NCBI GenBank assembly: GCA_030432295.1
Contig: JAUIHI010000015.1
Span: 82,757 to 146,756, forward strand
Length of the DNA stretch: 64,000 nucleotides
DNA from: Anaerolineae bacterium
GTDB taxonomy: Bacteria; Chloroflexota; Anaerolineae; Caldilineales; Caldilineaceae
Reading direction: 5' to 3'
Part shown: positions 17,692 to 26,310 of the stretch, one piece after another
Position numbering within the stretch: the stretch's first letter is position 1
How the letters are laid out: each line of letters starts with the position of its first letter
The notes under the pieces: generated by a model
The model's database searches: none
What the model was told of the DNA's origin: nothing
The model's input: the letters and a program-made list of their open reading frames with translations, nothing else
Made by a program: the position numbers and the translations under genes

Positions 17692-18426
17692 ATGACGCAA
17701 ACAATTGTTGTGATCGAAGATGACGCCCAGATTCGCCGGGTGGTAGAAGGCTATTTGCAGCAGGCGGGCTATCGGGTCTTCAGCGCGGCGGATGGGACAA
17801 CCGGACTGGCACTGGTGCGCCGGGAACGGCCCAGTCTGCTGGTGCTGGACCTGATGCTGCCGGGGCTGGACGGCTGGGAGATCACCCGCCGCCTGCGCTC
17901 TGGGGACGACCCCACCCTGGCCGAACTGTATATTGTGATGCTGACCGCCAGAGTGGAAGAGACCGATCGGGTGGTGGGTTTGGAGATGGGCGCGGACGAC
18001 TACGTGACCAAACCCTTCAGCCCCCGGGAACTGGTGGCTCGCGTGCGCGCCGCCCTGCGCCGTCTGGAGAGCGCGCCCGCGGGTGACGGCAGCCAGCTTT
18101 TGCGCGCCGGTCCTCTGCGTCTGGACCCGGTATACTATACCCTCACTCTGGACGGCGCGGCGGTGGACCTGACCACCACCGAATTCGATCTGATGCTCCA
18201 CTTTATGCGCCACCCCGGACGGCCCTTCACCCGCAACGAACTGCTGGACATTTCTCTGGACGACGCGCTGGGCGATGTCTCAGCCTACGAGCGCACGATT
18301 GATGTCCACATCAAAAACATCCGGCGCAAACTGGGCGACGGCGGGCGCAAAAGCCGCTTTATCGAAACCGTCCACGGCATCGGCTATCGTTTTGTGCCCC
18401 AGCCTGGGGAAAGGCCCGCCCAATGA
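17692..18426 (+). CDS. OmpR/PhoB-family response regulator
   Basis: A 244-residue protein. The receiver domain (1-120) has the acidic pair EDD at 9-11, phosphoacceptor Asp in LVLDLMLPG (about 53), Thr in LTAR and Lys in TKPFSP (about 106). A winged helix (about 138-240) ends in RKLGD...[12 protein letters not shown]. It is a DNA-binding transcription factor activated by phosphorylation. Its last codons overlap the kinase start (ATGA), so the two are translationally coupled. An in-frame ATG at 17641 lies in a hairpin and upstream of the promoter and is rejected. Confidence 0.95.
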   Translation: MTQTIVVIEDDAQIRRVVEGYLQQAGYRVFSAADGTTGLALVRRERPSLLVLDLMLPGLDGWEITRRLRSGDDPTLAELYIVMLTARVEETDRVVGLEMGADDYVTKPFSPRELVARVRAALRRLESAPAGDGSQLLRAGPLRLDPVYYTLTLDGAAVDLTTTEFDLMLHFMRHPGRPFTRNELLDISLDDALGDVSAYERTIDVHIKNIRRKLGDGGRKSRFIETVHGIGYRFVPQPGERPAQ

Positions 18427-19886
18427 GCCAGCGGCTGTGGGTCAAACTGCTGGGCACCTTTACGCTGATTATTGTGCTGGGCGTGGGGACAACCGTTCTC
18501 CTCACCCGCCAGGGCGCGGCCACCCGCTTCTCCCACTTTATGACTGGCGATCAGATGTTCCAACCTGAACATCTACAGGGAGATTTGGCTGTCTACTATC
18601 AGGAGCAGGGGAGTTGGCAGGGGATCGCTACTGCCTTTCCACAGGTGATTCGTCACGCCTCCAGCGGTGGAATGATGGGCGGGATGATGGGCCACGCAAT
18701 GGGGATGTACGATAGCGCAATTGTGCTGTTGGATGAGAGTGGCCAGGTGGTGGCTCAGATGGGCAACCGGGGGCAGGGCAACCGGGGGCAGAATCGCGCC
18801 AGTCCGACAGGCCAGCCCTGGCCTATCCGGGTGGACGGACGTCAGGTAGGGATGTTGCTCATCGACGGTGAGCCGATGACCGATGTGGACGGCAGCGGCA
18901 ATACGCTTCTATCGGGCGTCACCCGGGCTGCACTGATTGCCGGTCTGCTGGCCGGGCTGGTTGCCTTTGCCCTGGCGCTTGTGCTGGTGCGCCAGATCAC
19001 CCACCCGCTCACAGAATTGAACGACGCAACCCAGCGCATTGCCCAGGGCGATTTGAGCGCGCGGGTCCCGGCCCAGGGCAAGGATGAGTTGAGCCAGTTG
19101 GGGGGCGCGTTCAACCGGATGGCCTCGACGCTGGAAACCCAGGAGACTCTGCGGCGCAATCTGATGGCCGATGTGGCCCACGAACTGCGCACGCCCCTGA
19201 CCGCCATCCAGGGCACAGTAGAAGCCCTGCAGGACGGCATCTTCCCCTTGACCCCGGAAGGTCTCGACCCCATCCACGAGGAGACGCTGCTGCTGGGCCG
19301 CCTGGTGGAGGATTTGCGCACCCTGGCCCAGGCCGAGGCCGGCCATCTTTCCCTGAATCTGGACTCAGTGAATGTGGCAGAATTGACGGAGCGCATTGTG
19401 ACGGGGCTGCTGCCCAGCGCCCAGCAGGCGGACATCCAATTGACTTGGCACATCGCCGCTGCGCTACCCACCCTTCAGGGCGATCCCCAGCGTATGGGAC
19501 AGGTGCTGACCAATCTGCTCTCGAACGCGCTGCGCCACACACCGGCGGGGGGGGAGATTGCAGTATCTGTCGAAATGACAGAAAAAGAGCTGCCAGGTTT
19601 TCCGAAACCTGGCAGCTCTGACTCTTTGCCGGAAAGTGGTATTCTCTTTTCCGTCCAGGACAGCGGCCCCGGCATCGACCCCGCGGACCTGCCCCACATC
19701 TTCGACCGCTTCTACCGGGGCGATCCCTCTCGCAGCCGCTCGACTGGCGGCAGCGGGCTGGGGCTGACGATTGCCCGCCAACTGGTGGAGGCCCACGCCG
19801 GGCGCATCTGGGCCGAGAGTCCCCCGCCGGGGCAGGCGGAGGGGAGCATCTTTTTCGTGTGGCTACCGGAGGGACGTAGTGGGTAG
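18423..19886 (+). CDS. Sensor histidine kinase with Met-rich extracytoplasmic loop and in-frame hairpin insertion
   Basis: A 487-residue protein. TM1 about 8-28; extracytoplasmic sensor about 30-165; TM2 about 170-192; HAMP; HisKA with phospho-His253 in [10 protein letters not shown]; HATPase with N box ([11 protein letters not shown]), DSGPGI and SGLGL. The sensor loop contains [14 protein letters not shown] (about 83-97), a likely metal-binding patch. Between the N box and the DSGPGI box sits an extra segment [18 protein letters not shown] encoded by a perfect 34-nt palindrome (19586-19619); the surrounding strands look intact, so the kinase is probably functional. It partners the response regulator immediately upstream. 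Confidence 0.93.
   Translation: MSQRLWVKLLGTFTLIIVLGVGTTVLLTRQGAATRFSHFMTGDQMFQPEHLQGDLAVYYQEQGSWQGIATAFPQVIRHASSGGMMGGMMGHAMGMYDSAIVLLDESGQVVAQMGNRGQGNRGQNRASPTGQPWPIRVDGRQVGMLLIDGEPMTDVDGSGNTLLSGVTRAALIAGLLAGLVAFALALVLVRQITHPLTELNDATQRIAQGDLSARVPAQGKDELSQLGGAFNRMASTLETQETLRRNLMADVAHELRTPLTAIQGTVEALQDGIFPLTPEGLDPIHEETLLLGRLVEDLRTLAQAEAGHLSLNLDSVNVAELTERIVTGLLPSAQQADIQLTWHIAAALPTLQGDPQRMGQVLTNLLSNALRHTPAGGEIAVSVEMTEKELPGFPKPGSSDSLPESGILFSVQDSGPGIDPADLPHIFDRFYRGDPSRSRSTGGSGLGLTIARQLVEAHAGRIWAESPPPGQAEGSIFFVWLPEGRSG
19586..19619. repeat. 34-nt hairpin element, family B copy 1, inside the kinase gene
   Basis: AGAGCTGCCAGGTTT (19586-19600), loop TCCG, exact complement (19605-19619): 15-4-15, the same architecture as family A. 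The related copy upstream of typA (63814-63847) differs by compensating changes in both arms. It is translated in frame within the ATP-binding domain. Confidence 0.9.
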
Positions 19887-19980
19887 CGGAAAAGAACGGG
19901 GCAACGCGAGAAATATACGCCCGCAGAGTTGCAGAGAAAATGCCCACTGAAGCGCTACGACACCGGTTTTGTCATCCCCT

Positions 19981-21249
19981 TCATCTCCTTAGCCCCCACC
20001 AGACCGTCAACGTCTCGCCTGTGAAGCCCGCCAACAGCGCAGCCACCCCCAGCGTCACTCCGTGCAGCCCGGCCAACGGCAGCAGCAGCAGGGCCAGCAA
20101 AATCGCCACCAGCCGTACCGGTCCGCTGGGAGCCATCACCCGCGTGCGCCGCTTCCAATAGGCCAGCCCGTGCAGCCAGGCCCGGAAAGCCACCACCGGT
20201 GAAAAAGCCACGAACAGACGCAGGGGCGCATAGGCGTGGGCGGCAAAAGCCGGGTCCACACCGATGGCGGTCAGGAGCAGGAAATCCCGCACGGGCGTCC
20301 AGAAAAGTACCAGACTGATGCTGACCGAAAGCAGTCCGCAGAGTGCGATAAAACGGCGGGTATAGAACAGCCCCGGATCGTCGTCGTGGAAGGTGGCGGG
20401 CAGGGTGCGCATTTCGTTCTGCCAGCGAAAGGGCCACTGGCCCAGGCTGTAGACTACGGCCAGCACGGCCAGGGCCAACGCGCCGTCGCTCTGGCGGGCG
20501 ATGAAAAGATTGATCAGCGGGCGGCTGAACTCCTGCACCAGTGTCATCAGCGCCAGGGGCCAGACAAAGCCGACGATCTCCCGGTAGCGCAGCCCACCGT
20601 CGCCTTTTCCTTCCCTTTCCTCCAACTGCACATAGCGGCGAAAACCCAGGGTCAGCACCCCCAATTCGGTGACAGCCATCCCCACCGCCGCGACGACAGG
20701 CAACAGAATTGGTCGCGCTTGAATCCACCCGACCGGCAGCAGAGCAAAGACCAGCCCGATTCCCACGGCCACGCTGGCTGTGGTGGCATAGCTGATCACC
20801 GCCGTGCGTTTGACCCGAATCAACTGACCGGTCAGGAGCAGGGCCAGACCCCGTATGGGGATTATCGGCAGCGTCCACAGCAGAACTGTGCGCACCAGAT
20901 CGCCCAACGCCGGGCCAATGCTGTGCAGATCGTCGATGATCCAGCGCCCGGTGGGTGTCACGGCCAGGGCTATCTGAAGCAGAATCAGCAGGGCTGCCGC
21001 GGCCAGCACATAGCGCAGGGCTTTGCCGAAATCCCGCCGGTTGGCCGCCAGCACCAGACTCATCGGCGCGGACTGGGCGATGGGGGCCATAATCAGCAGC
21101 ACCAGCCCCCAGGCCAGGCCATAGGCGGCCAGGGTATCGGTGGCGTTGGGCAGGCGGGCCATCCCCGCGTTGAGAAACTGACCGCCGAATTCCTGGATGA
21201 CAATTGTGAGGACGAGGGGCAGGAGAAAGCGGCTGAGGCGAAAGTACAT
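19981..21249 (-). CDS. Multi-pass membrane transporter, MOP/MATE-like
   Basis: A 422-residue protein with about 12 hydrophobic helices and an internal two-fold pattern: LLPLVLTIVIQEFGGQFLNAGMARL at the start resembles FVWPLALMTLVQEFSRPLINLFIARQ near residue 225. Such a repeated helix with a short polar break is typical of the MOP flippase superfamily (MATE, ANK-like, Wzx). The substrate cannot be inferred. The soluble loop EEREGKGDGG separates the halves. It starts at ATG 21249; the gap to its right is filled by a structured repeat. It converges on the kinase operon. Confidence 0.65.
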   Translation of the reverse strand: MYFRLSRFLLPLVLTIVIQEFGGQFLNAGMARLPNATDTLAAYGLAWGLVLLIMAPIAQSAPMSLVLAANRRDFGKALRYVLAAAALLILLQIALAVTPTGRWIIDDLHSIGPALGDLVRTVLLWTLPIIPIRGLALLLTGQLIRVKRTAVISYATTASVAVGIGLVFALLPVGWIQARPILLPVVAAVGMAVTELGVLTLGFRRYVQLEEREGKGDGGLRYREIVGFVWPLALMTLVQEFSRPLINLFIARQSDGALALAVLAVVYSLGQWPFRWQNEMRTLPATFHDDDPGLFYTRRFIALCGLLSVSISLVLFWTPVRDFLLLTAIGVDPAFAAHAYAPLRLFVAFSPVVAFRAWLHGLAYWKRRTRVMAPSGPVRLVAILLALLLLPLAGLHGVTLGVAALLAGFTGETLTVWWGLRR

Positions 21250-21312
21250 TTGAACTCGGAATGGGGAGTGGGGAGTGTTATGATAGCGATGCAGCAGATC
21301 AGTGAGCGCTGA

Positions 21313-21443
21313 TTGAGTAGCCGTCAGAATCCATCGGATTCTGCGTCTTCGAGGCGTATCGAAATCAAGCGAACGGGTCTACGAACAATTTCGAGTTACC
21401 CGCTTGGTTTCGATACGGCGAGAAACAGCCCCCGCCTACTCAA
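21313..21443. repeat. 131-nt multi-stem element bounded by TTGAGTAG / CTACTCAA
   Basis: Outer stem TTGAGTAG (21313-21320) with CTACTCAA (21436-21443). First inner hairpin CAGAATCC/GGATTCTG (21325-21332, 21336-21343). Second inner stem CGTATCGAAATCAAGCG (21355-21371) pairs with 21401-21417 at 16 of 17 positions. This gives a three-way-junction-like fold in the gap between two leftward genes. Related GTTGAGTAG...CGTATCGAAAC words are known as dispersed repeats in high-GC bacteria. Confidence 0.75.
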
Positions 21444-21465
21444 CCGACACTAGCCCAGCGATTTC

Positions 21466-22857
21466 TCACATTCTCCCCGCGCGCACGAGCAGCGCCCGCG
21501 CGGCGCGGTTGTGGTTGTCGGTCAGTGTAGGCAGATCGACGGAGTGGGGCACGCCGTCTTCCACCAGCACCCGCCCGTTGACAATCGCCAGGTCCACCGG
21601 CTGGGGATGACAGAAGACCAGCGCCGCCACCGGGTCGTGGACTGCGCCGCCCGCGTAGGTGAGGGCGTTGAGGTCGAAGGCGATGATGTCCGCGGCCATC
21701 CCCGGCGCTAGGGAGCCGATGTCGTCTCGGCCCAGGACAGCCGCGCCGCCGAGGGTGGCAATCTCCAAGGCTTCCCGCGCTGTCATCGCCTTGGGATTGC
21801 CCATCACCCGTTGCAGCAGGAGCGTCTGGCGCACTTCGGCCAGCAGATGGCTGCTGTCGTTGGAGGCGCTGCCGTCCACGCCCAGGCCCACAGGCACGCC
21901 CGCATCCCGCATGGCCCGCACCGGCGCGATGCCGCTGCCCAGACGCATATTGCTGTTGGGGCAGTGGGCCACGCCGGTATGGGTCTGGGCAAAATTGTCG
22001 ATCTCCGCCTGATTCAGGTGAACGCAGTGCGCGTGCCAGACGTCGTTGCCGGTCCAGCCCAGTTCTTGCGCGTAGTCGCCGGGGCGGTGGCCGAATTTCT
22101 CCAGGCAGAAGGCTTCCTCGTCCTGGGTTTCGGCCAGATGGGTGTGCAGGTGGACGTTCATACGCGGGCCAAAGGAGCGGGCCAGGGCCGCGCTCTCCCG
22201 CATCAGGTCCGGGGTGACGCTGAAGGGGCTGCACGGCGCGAGCACCACCCGGCGCATGGAAAAGCGGCGGGGGTTGTGGAAGCTCTCCACCACCCGACGG
22301 CTATCAGCCAGAATCACCTCTTCCGGCTCTGTCACCCGATCCGGGGGCAGACCGCCCGCGCTCTCGCCCAGACTCATCGACCCACGCGCGCCGTGAAAAC
22401 GCACGCCCACCCGCTCCGCGGCCTCGAACTGATCGTCCAGTCGGGAACCGTTGGGCCAGAGGTAGTGGTGGTCGCTGCTGGTGGTACAGCCGCTCAGCAA
22501 CAGTTCGGTCAGGGCCAGTTGGGTGCTGATCTGCACATCCGCCGGTGTCAGTTCGGCCCAAATCGGATAGAGGGTCTTGAGCCAGTCAAAGAGCACCGCG
22601 TCCTGTGCGCCGGGGATGACCCGCGTCAGCGTCTGATAGAAGTGGTGGTGGGTGTTGACAAAGCCGGGTAAGACCAGTTTGCCCCGGGCGTCGATGCGCT
22701 GCTTGACTTCGGCAGAGAGATGGACGGGCAGGTCTGCGCTGCGCCCCACCCAAAGAATCTCCCGCCCTTCGATGATCAGCGCTCCATCCGCGATCTCCCT
22801 GCGTTGGGCGTCCATTGTGACGAGGGTTGTGGCGTTGTGCAGAAGGGTGAGTGGCAT
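21466..22857 (-). CDS. 8-oxoguanine deaminase-like amidohydrolase (AtzA/TrzN subgroup)
   Basis: A 463-residue amidohydrolase. Metal ligands are visible: FVNTHHHFYQ (HxH, about 67-73), the HLHTHLAET segment (about 237-245), HAHCVHL (about 273) and the catalytic Asp in GLGVDGSASNDSS (about 325). HCPNSNMRLGSGIAPVR and SASNDSS match the 8-oxoguanine/isocytosine deaminase clade. Hydrolytic deamination of oxidised purines, producing urate from 8-oxoguanine, is the likely reaction; a related triazine or pterin substrate cannot be excluded. It is cytosolic, starts at ATG 22857, and no purine-catabolism neighbours are seen. Confidence 0.8.
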   Translation of the reverse strand: MPLTLLHNATTLVTMDAQRREIADGALIIEGREILWVGRSADLPVHLSAEVKQRIDARGKLVLPGFVNTHHHFYQTLTRVIPGAQDAVLFDWLKTLYPIWAELTPADVQISTQLALTELLLSGCTTSSDHHYLWPNGSRLDDQFEAAERVGVRFHGARGSMSLGESAGGLPPDRVTEPEEVILADSRRVVESFHNPRRFSMRRVVLAPCSPFSVTPDLMRESAALARSFGPRMNVHLHTHLAETQDEEAFCLEKFGHRPGDYAQELGWTGNDVWHAHCVHLNQAEIDNFAQTHTGVAHCPNSNMRLGSGIAPVRAMRDAGVPVGLGVDGSASNDSSHLLAEVRQTLLLQRVMGNPKAMTAREALEIATLGGAAVLGRDDIGSLAPGMAADIIAFDLNALTYAGGAVHDPVAALVFCHPQPVDLAIVNGRVLVEDGVPHSVDLPTLTDNHNRAARALLVRAGRM

Positions 22858-22880
22858 GGGTCGGGGTTCCTTTTTGGGGA

Positions 22881-22949
22881 AGTGAACAGTTATCAGTGAC
22901 CAGTAGCCAGTCGAGTTGTGCCGATGCCAGTCACTGATAACTGGTCACT
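22881..22949. repeat. Hairpin of heptamer words (CAGTTAT / CAGTGAC)
   Basis: AGTGAACAGTTATCAGTGAC (22881-22900) pairs with 22930-22949 at 19 of 20 positions; additional CAGTAGC and CAGTCGA words follow in the loop. It separates the amidohydrolase from the DUF983 gene, whose stop codon (22954-22956) lies five bases beyond the arm. The CAGTGAC words recur at 48641-48855. Confidence 0.85.
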
Positions 22950-22953
22950 GTCT

Positions 22954-23322
22954 TTAGCGCGGGTCCAACATTTCGTCCATATGCATCCAGACCACCCGCG
23001 CGTAGCGGAAGGTGATAGGGGCGATGAACGCGTAGGCGACAGCGATGCCCAGCGTGAATTGGACCGGGGATGGGCGAAAAAGGGCCAGCAGAACAATCAC
23101 TGGAATCACCAGCACAAAGCTGATGACATAGCCAAAAAAGATGGAATTCATAAAGTAGCCCGTCTCCCGCTCGTAGCGGGCATGGCAGACCGGGCAAGCC
23201 TCGTGCATTCTAATCGGCCCGGCAAAGACGGAGCCACGCAAGCAGTGGGGGCAGCGGCAAAGTAGAACAGGCAAAATACGTGAGAATCCGCTTATGCGGG
23301 TTGACGAACCATTCGCAGACAT
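22954..23322 (-). CDS. DUF983 membrane protein
   Basis: A 122-residue protein. A zinc-ribbon-like N-terminal half has CRCPHC (about 22-27) and CPVC (about 43-46), followed by the DUF983-typical YERETGYFMNSIFFGY and two transmembrane helices (about 60-80, 85-103). Function is unknown for the family. The annotated ATG overlaps the end of the upstream GNAT gene by 31 nt, so translational coupling is likely; a later start would cut into the first Cys pair. Confidence 0.8.
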   Translation of the reverse strand: MSANGSSTRISGFSRILPVLLCRCPHCLRGSVFAGPIRMHEACPVCHARYERETGYFMNSIFFGYVISFVLVIPVIVLLALFRPSPVQFTLGIAVAYAFIAPITFRYARVVWMHMDEMLDPR

Positions 23323-23738
23323 GTGCAGGGGTATCCTTCATTTTCGCTTTCAAATCGAGCAACTTCGTTAAACCCTTCGCTTTGATAGAGCGCGATTGCG
23401 GGTCTGTTTTCCGACAGGACAATCGTCCAGGCTTCGCCCGGAACCAGCAGCAGGGAATTTTGCAGCAGCTTGCGGCCGATCCCTTTGTGGTAGTGGTCGG
23501 GATGAACGTAGAGCCAGCCGAGATAGTCCCCATCGACGGCGGAGAACCCCACCACTTCACCGCCCTCTTCTGCCACCAGGACCGTGGATTTCCGAAGCTC
23601 CGCAGCTTCTGGCTCCTCGTTCAGCGGAACAAAGGCCCGGGGATCGCACGATCCTTTCAACTCATCGGGCCTGGCCCCGTCGTGGATGCGGCACAGGGCA
23701 TCCCAGTCTTCGGCTTTGAACTCACGGATCGAAATCAT
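23292..23738 (-). CDS. GNAT-family N-acetyltransferase
   Basis: A 148-residue single-domain GNAT. It starts IREFKAEDWDAL; the central VGFSAVDGDYLGWLYVHPDHYHKGIGRKLLQ carries the acetyl-CoA-binding R/HxKGIGRKL motif; and ENRPAIALYQSEGFNEVARF matches motif B. The acceptor (small molecule or protein) is unknown. It lies in a leftward series: alpha-oxoamine synthase, quinate-dehydrogenase-like, this gene, DUF983. Confidence 0.9.
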   Translation of the reverse strand: MISIREFKAEDWDALCRIHDGARPDELKGSCDPRAFVPLNEEPEAAELRKSTVLVAEEGGEVVGFSAVDGDYLGWLYVHPDHYHKGIGRKLLQNSLLLVPGEAWTIVLSENRPAIALYQSEGFNEVARFESENEGYPCTCLRMVRQPA

Positions 23739-23768
23739 TTCACACTCTTGGGATAATACACTTCGGAA

Positions 23769-24662
23769 TCATTGCAGCGGAAGAACCGTCGGCAGCATAT
23801 CTGCTTCGCCCAGCATCTCGGCGATTTCGTAGTTGGAGAGGGGTCGCTTCTTGCCCGACAGGGCCACCAGCGCGGCTTCCATCATATTTGTGCCAAAGCT
23901 GCGTCCGTCCAGCCGGGGGGTGCTGGTGACCAGATGGCTGACACCCCGCGCCCGTAACATTTCCACGTCCTCGGCTGTGGTGGTGTTGGTGACAATAATT
24001 TTGCCTGTCATATCTTCCGGCAGGTTCTTTTTTACATAGAGAAAATCGTCGGCGACAATGCTGGCCCAGGCGAATTGGTCGTGATATTTGGGTACAATTT
24101 CGTTCTGCTTGTCGCCGGTGGGGTAGAGCCATTCAAAGGGAATCCGGCCCATAATCGGCAGCAATACACGGGCCACCCGATGCAGAGCGGAAAGGCTGTG
24201 GAGGAAGATCGGCACATCCAGCCCAAAGGCCAGATCGCCAAAGCGGACTTCGTAGCCTTCGTCGAGAAAGCCCCGGGCCATGTGATAGCGGCCCACCCCC
24301 ACACAGAAAAGTGCCCGTTTGGGTGCAATGCCCGGCAGCAGTTTGTCCAGGTGACGGGCGGTCTGACGCTCCACCACCCCACGCACACCACCCCCATCCA
24401 CCACAGGCGTCTGCACCCCATCCACCAGTTTCGCCACCGAATAGAGTGGATGATAGCGTCCATCCACCTCCAGTCCCAGGTCTGCGCCGCCAAAGCCAAA
24501 GGCGTCCACCTGGCCGTCCATCTCTTGAAAGAGCTGGCGCATCTTCTTCTGGTCACCGTCGGTCCCAATTCGTTCCAGGACAATCGGTTGGCCGAGGAGG
24601 GTAGTCTCGACCCGTTTGTCCCGTTTGCTGCTGCCCAGGCTGATGGATACGGCACGTTTCAT
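23769..24662 (-). CDS. Protein of the family annotated as quinate 5-dehydrogenase
   Basis: A 297-residue protein starting MKRAVSISLGSSKRDKRVE, with AFGFGGADL (about 58), FCVGVGRYHMARGFLDEGYEVRFGDL (about 120-145), LYPTGDKQNE and the conserved end STPRLDGRSFGTNMMEA. I recognise this pattern from bacterial proteins carried in databases as quinate 5-dehydrogenase, common in Chloroflexota and Bacillota; I know of no experimental proof of that activity, so the name should be treated as a label. The start ATG 24662 has a near-perfect AAGGAGG 6 nt upstream; an in-frame ATG at 24731 is rejected. It follows the alpha-oxoamine synthase by about 80 nt and may be co-transcribed. Confidence 0.7.
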   Translation of the reverse strand: MKRAVSISLGSSKRDKRVETTLLGQPIVLERIGTDGDQKKMRQLFQEMDGQVDAFGFGGADLGLEVDGRYHPLYSVAKLVDGVQTPVVDGGGVRGVVERQTARHLDKLLPGIAPKRALFCVGVGRYHMARGFLDEGYEVRFGDLAFGLDVPIFLHSLSALHRVARVLLPIMGRIPFEWLYPTGDKQNEIVPKYHDQFAWASIVADDFLYVKKNLPEDMTGKIIVTNTTTAEDVEMLRARGVSHLVTSTPRLDGRSFGTNMMEAALVALSGKKRPLSNYEIAEMLGEADMLPTVLPLQ

Positions 24663-24694
24663 GGGAGCCTCCTTCTGTGTGGAAAGGTGGCAAA

Positions 24695-24739
24695 GTGAAG
24701 GGGTGGCAAAGTCACTGACGATTCCTGGCACCCCTTCAC
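24695..24739. repeat. 11-bp inverted repeat (GTGAAGGGGTG) between two leftward genes
   Basis: GTGAAGGGGTG (24695-24705) pairs exactly with CACCCCTTCAC (24729-24739). GGTGGCAAAGTGAAGGGGTGGCAAAGT shows two GGTGGCAAAGT words. Same general style as the other word-built hairpins; it may also act as an attenuator between the two genes. Confidence 0.55.
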
Positions 24740-24743
24740 CCTG

Positions 24744-26030
24744 TCATGCAATCACTCCTGCTTCTCGCCCGGCGGCGATGAAAACGTCCAGGGCGAAGTC
24801 GATGTCTTCCGGGGAATGGGCGGCTGTCACATTGGCGCGCAGCCGGGCCGCGCCTTCCTGGACAGCGGGCGGCAGCACAGGCAGGACAAAGACGCCGTGA
24901 TCCTGGCAGTACTTTGTCATCTGCATGGCGATCTCTTCTGTGCCCACCATAATCGGCACAATCGGCGTGACTGTGACGCCCGTATCAAAACCGGCCGCTT
25001 GCAGACCGCCGATAAAGTGGCGCACGTTGCGGGTGAGCACTTCGTTGCGCTCGATGCCCTCATCTTCCAGCACGTGGAAGGCTTCGATAATCGCGCCGGC
25101 CACTGCGGGCGGCAGGGCCGCGCTGAAGACGAACCCCCGGGCCGTGTGGCGCAGGAATGTGATCATCTTCTTGTCTCCGGCGATGTAGCCGCCGATGCCG
25201 GGTATCGTCTTGCTCAGGGTTCCCATCTTCACATCAATCGATCCGGGCATGTCGTAGTACTCCTCGATCCCCCGCCCGTTGGCCCCCAACACGCCCAAGC
25301 TGTGGGCTTCGTCCACCATCAGCCGGGCGTTGTAGCGGTGGCAAAGCTCCACTGCCGCGGGCAGGTTGAAGATGTCCCCATCCATCGAGAAGACCGCGTC
25401 GGCCACCACCAGCTTGCCCGCGCCTTCGGGAGCGCGGCGCAGTTGTCGTTCCAGATCGTCCATATCGTTGTGGCGATAGCGCTTGAATTCGCCCCGGGCC
25501 AACACACAGCCATCCACAATACTGGCGTGGTTCCACTTGTCCGAAAGCACCCAATCCCCCCGGCCTACAAGCGTGCTGATGGTAGCCAGGTTTGTCACAT
25601 AGCCCGAACTGTAGACGATTGCATCTTCCCGTCCCACAAAGTTGGCAATCGTCTGCTCCATCTGGGCGTGCAGGTCCAGCGTGCCACCCAGAATGCGCAC
25701 GCCGTGGGTTCCCGCGCCATATTTGTCTGCGGCGGCTTTGGCTGCGGCCACAATGCGCGGGTGGTTGATTAGGCCCAAATAGGTGTAGGTGGCAAACATC
25801 AGCTTGCGCTTGCCCTCTGTGACCACCCAAGGGCCGTCCAGCTCCTCTACAGGCTGAAAATAGTAATAGTTCTCGTCTTCCTGAATTTTGGTGACCCGAT
25901 CCCACCAGGCGTCGATCTTCCAGGAGAAGGGGTCGTGGCCTGCGCCGGCCCCATTGAGCGCTGTTTCTGCCAAGGCTTCGGGCGGTGCTGGCGCGTTCTG
26001 GGCCTGAAGCCCTGCTACGTTTTTGACCAT
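24744..26030 (-). CDS. Alpha-oxoamine synthase (8-amino-7-oxononanoate / serine palmitoyltransferase-like, PLP)
   Basis: A 428-residue fold-type I PLP enzyme. GTHGVRILGGTLDLHAQME (about 105-123), SGYVTN, the PLP-contacting DEAHSLGVLGANGRG (about 240-254) and the lysine in KMGTLSKTIPGIGG (about 275) define the alpha-oxoamine synthase family, which condenses an amino acid with an acyl-CoA (biotin KAPA synthase, 2-amino-3-ketobutyrate ligase, serine palmitoyltransferase, ALA synthase). The N-terminal extension (FSWKIDAWWDRV...YYYFQPVEELDGPW) resembles the serine-palmitoyltransferase/CqsA side more than BioF, so a lipid role is possible. The start is ATG 26030 with AAAAGGA upstream; an in-frame ATG at 26174 is rejected. 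Confidence 0.82.
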   Translation of the reverse strand: MVKNVAGLQAQNAPAPPEALAETALNGAGAGHDPFSWKIDAWWDRVTKIQEDENYYYFQPVEELDGPWVVTEGKRKLMFATYTYLGLINHPRIVAAAKAAADKYGAGTHGVRILGGTLDLHAQMEQTIANFVGREDAIVYSSGYVTNLATISTLVGRGDWVLSDKWNHASIVDGCVLARGEFKRYRHNDMDDLERQLRRAPEGAGKLVVADAVFSMDGDIFNLPAAVELCHRYNARLMVDEAHSLGVLGANGRGIEEYYDMPGSIDVKMGTLSKTIPGIGGYIAGDKKMITFLRHTARGFVFSAALPPAVAGAIIEAFHVLEDEGIERNEVLTRNVRHFIGGLQAAGFDTGVTVTPIVPIMVGTEEIAMQMTKYCQDHGVFVLPVLPPAVQEGAARLRANVTAAHSPEDIDFALDVFIAAGREAGVIA

Positions 26031-26310
26031 GAGATAATTCCTTTTCGCAATTATTGCGAACAGTGAGTTTACCGGATGGCAAAAGGTCACCGGCAAACCA
26101 ATAAAAGTGGCAAGCCGTGTCATAGGAAACGAAATAGAAGAAGATGTTTCTATGATTCGGCAGGAAGAATGCAAATAGAATAACGCAAGTAGAATAACGG
26201 GAAGCCGTTCCCGCGGTGTTGAAATTTATCGAATTGTAGCCTAAAGCTATTGGGTTCGCAAAGCCCTGCAAGGGTTGCGTTAAAAGAAACTTTGATAATA
26301 ATGTAAGAGT
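26031..26310. promoter_or_regulatory. Divergent intergenic region with a TTCGCAA palindrome and tandem 14-mers
   Basis: The gap between two divergent genes. TTCGCAA TTA TTGCGAA (26044-26060) is a 7-3-7 palindrome just upstream of the leftward oxoamine synthase and is a candidate operator. CAAATAGAATAACG and CAAGTAGAATAACG repeat in tandem (about 26170-26197). Near the rightward gene, TTGCGT (26275-26280) and ATAATG (26298-26303) at 17-nt spacing could be a promoter giving a very short leader before the ATG at 26311. Confidence 0.4.
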
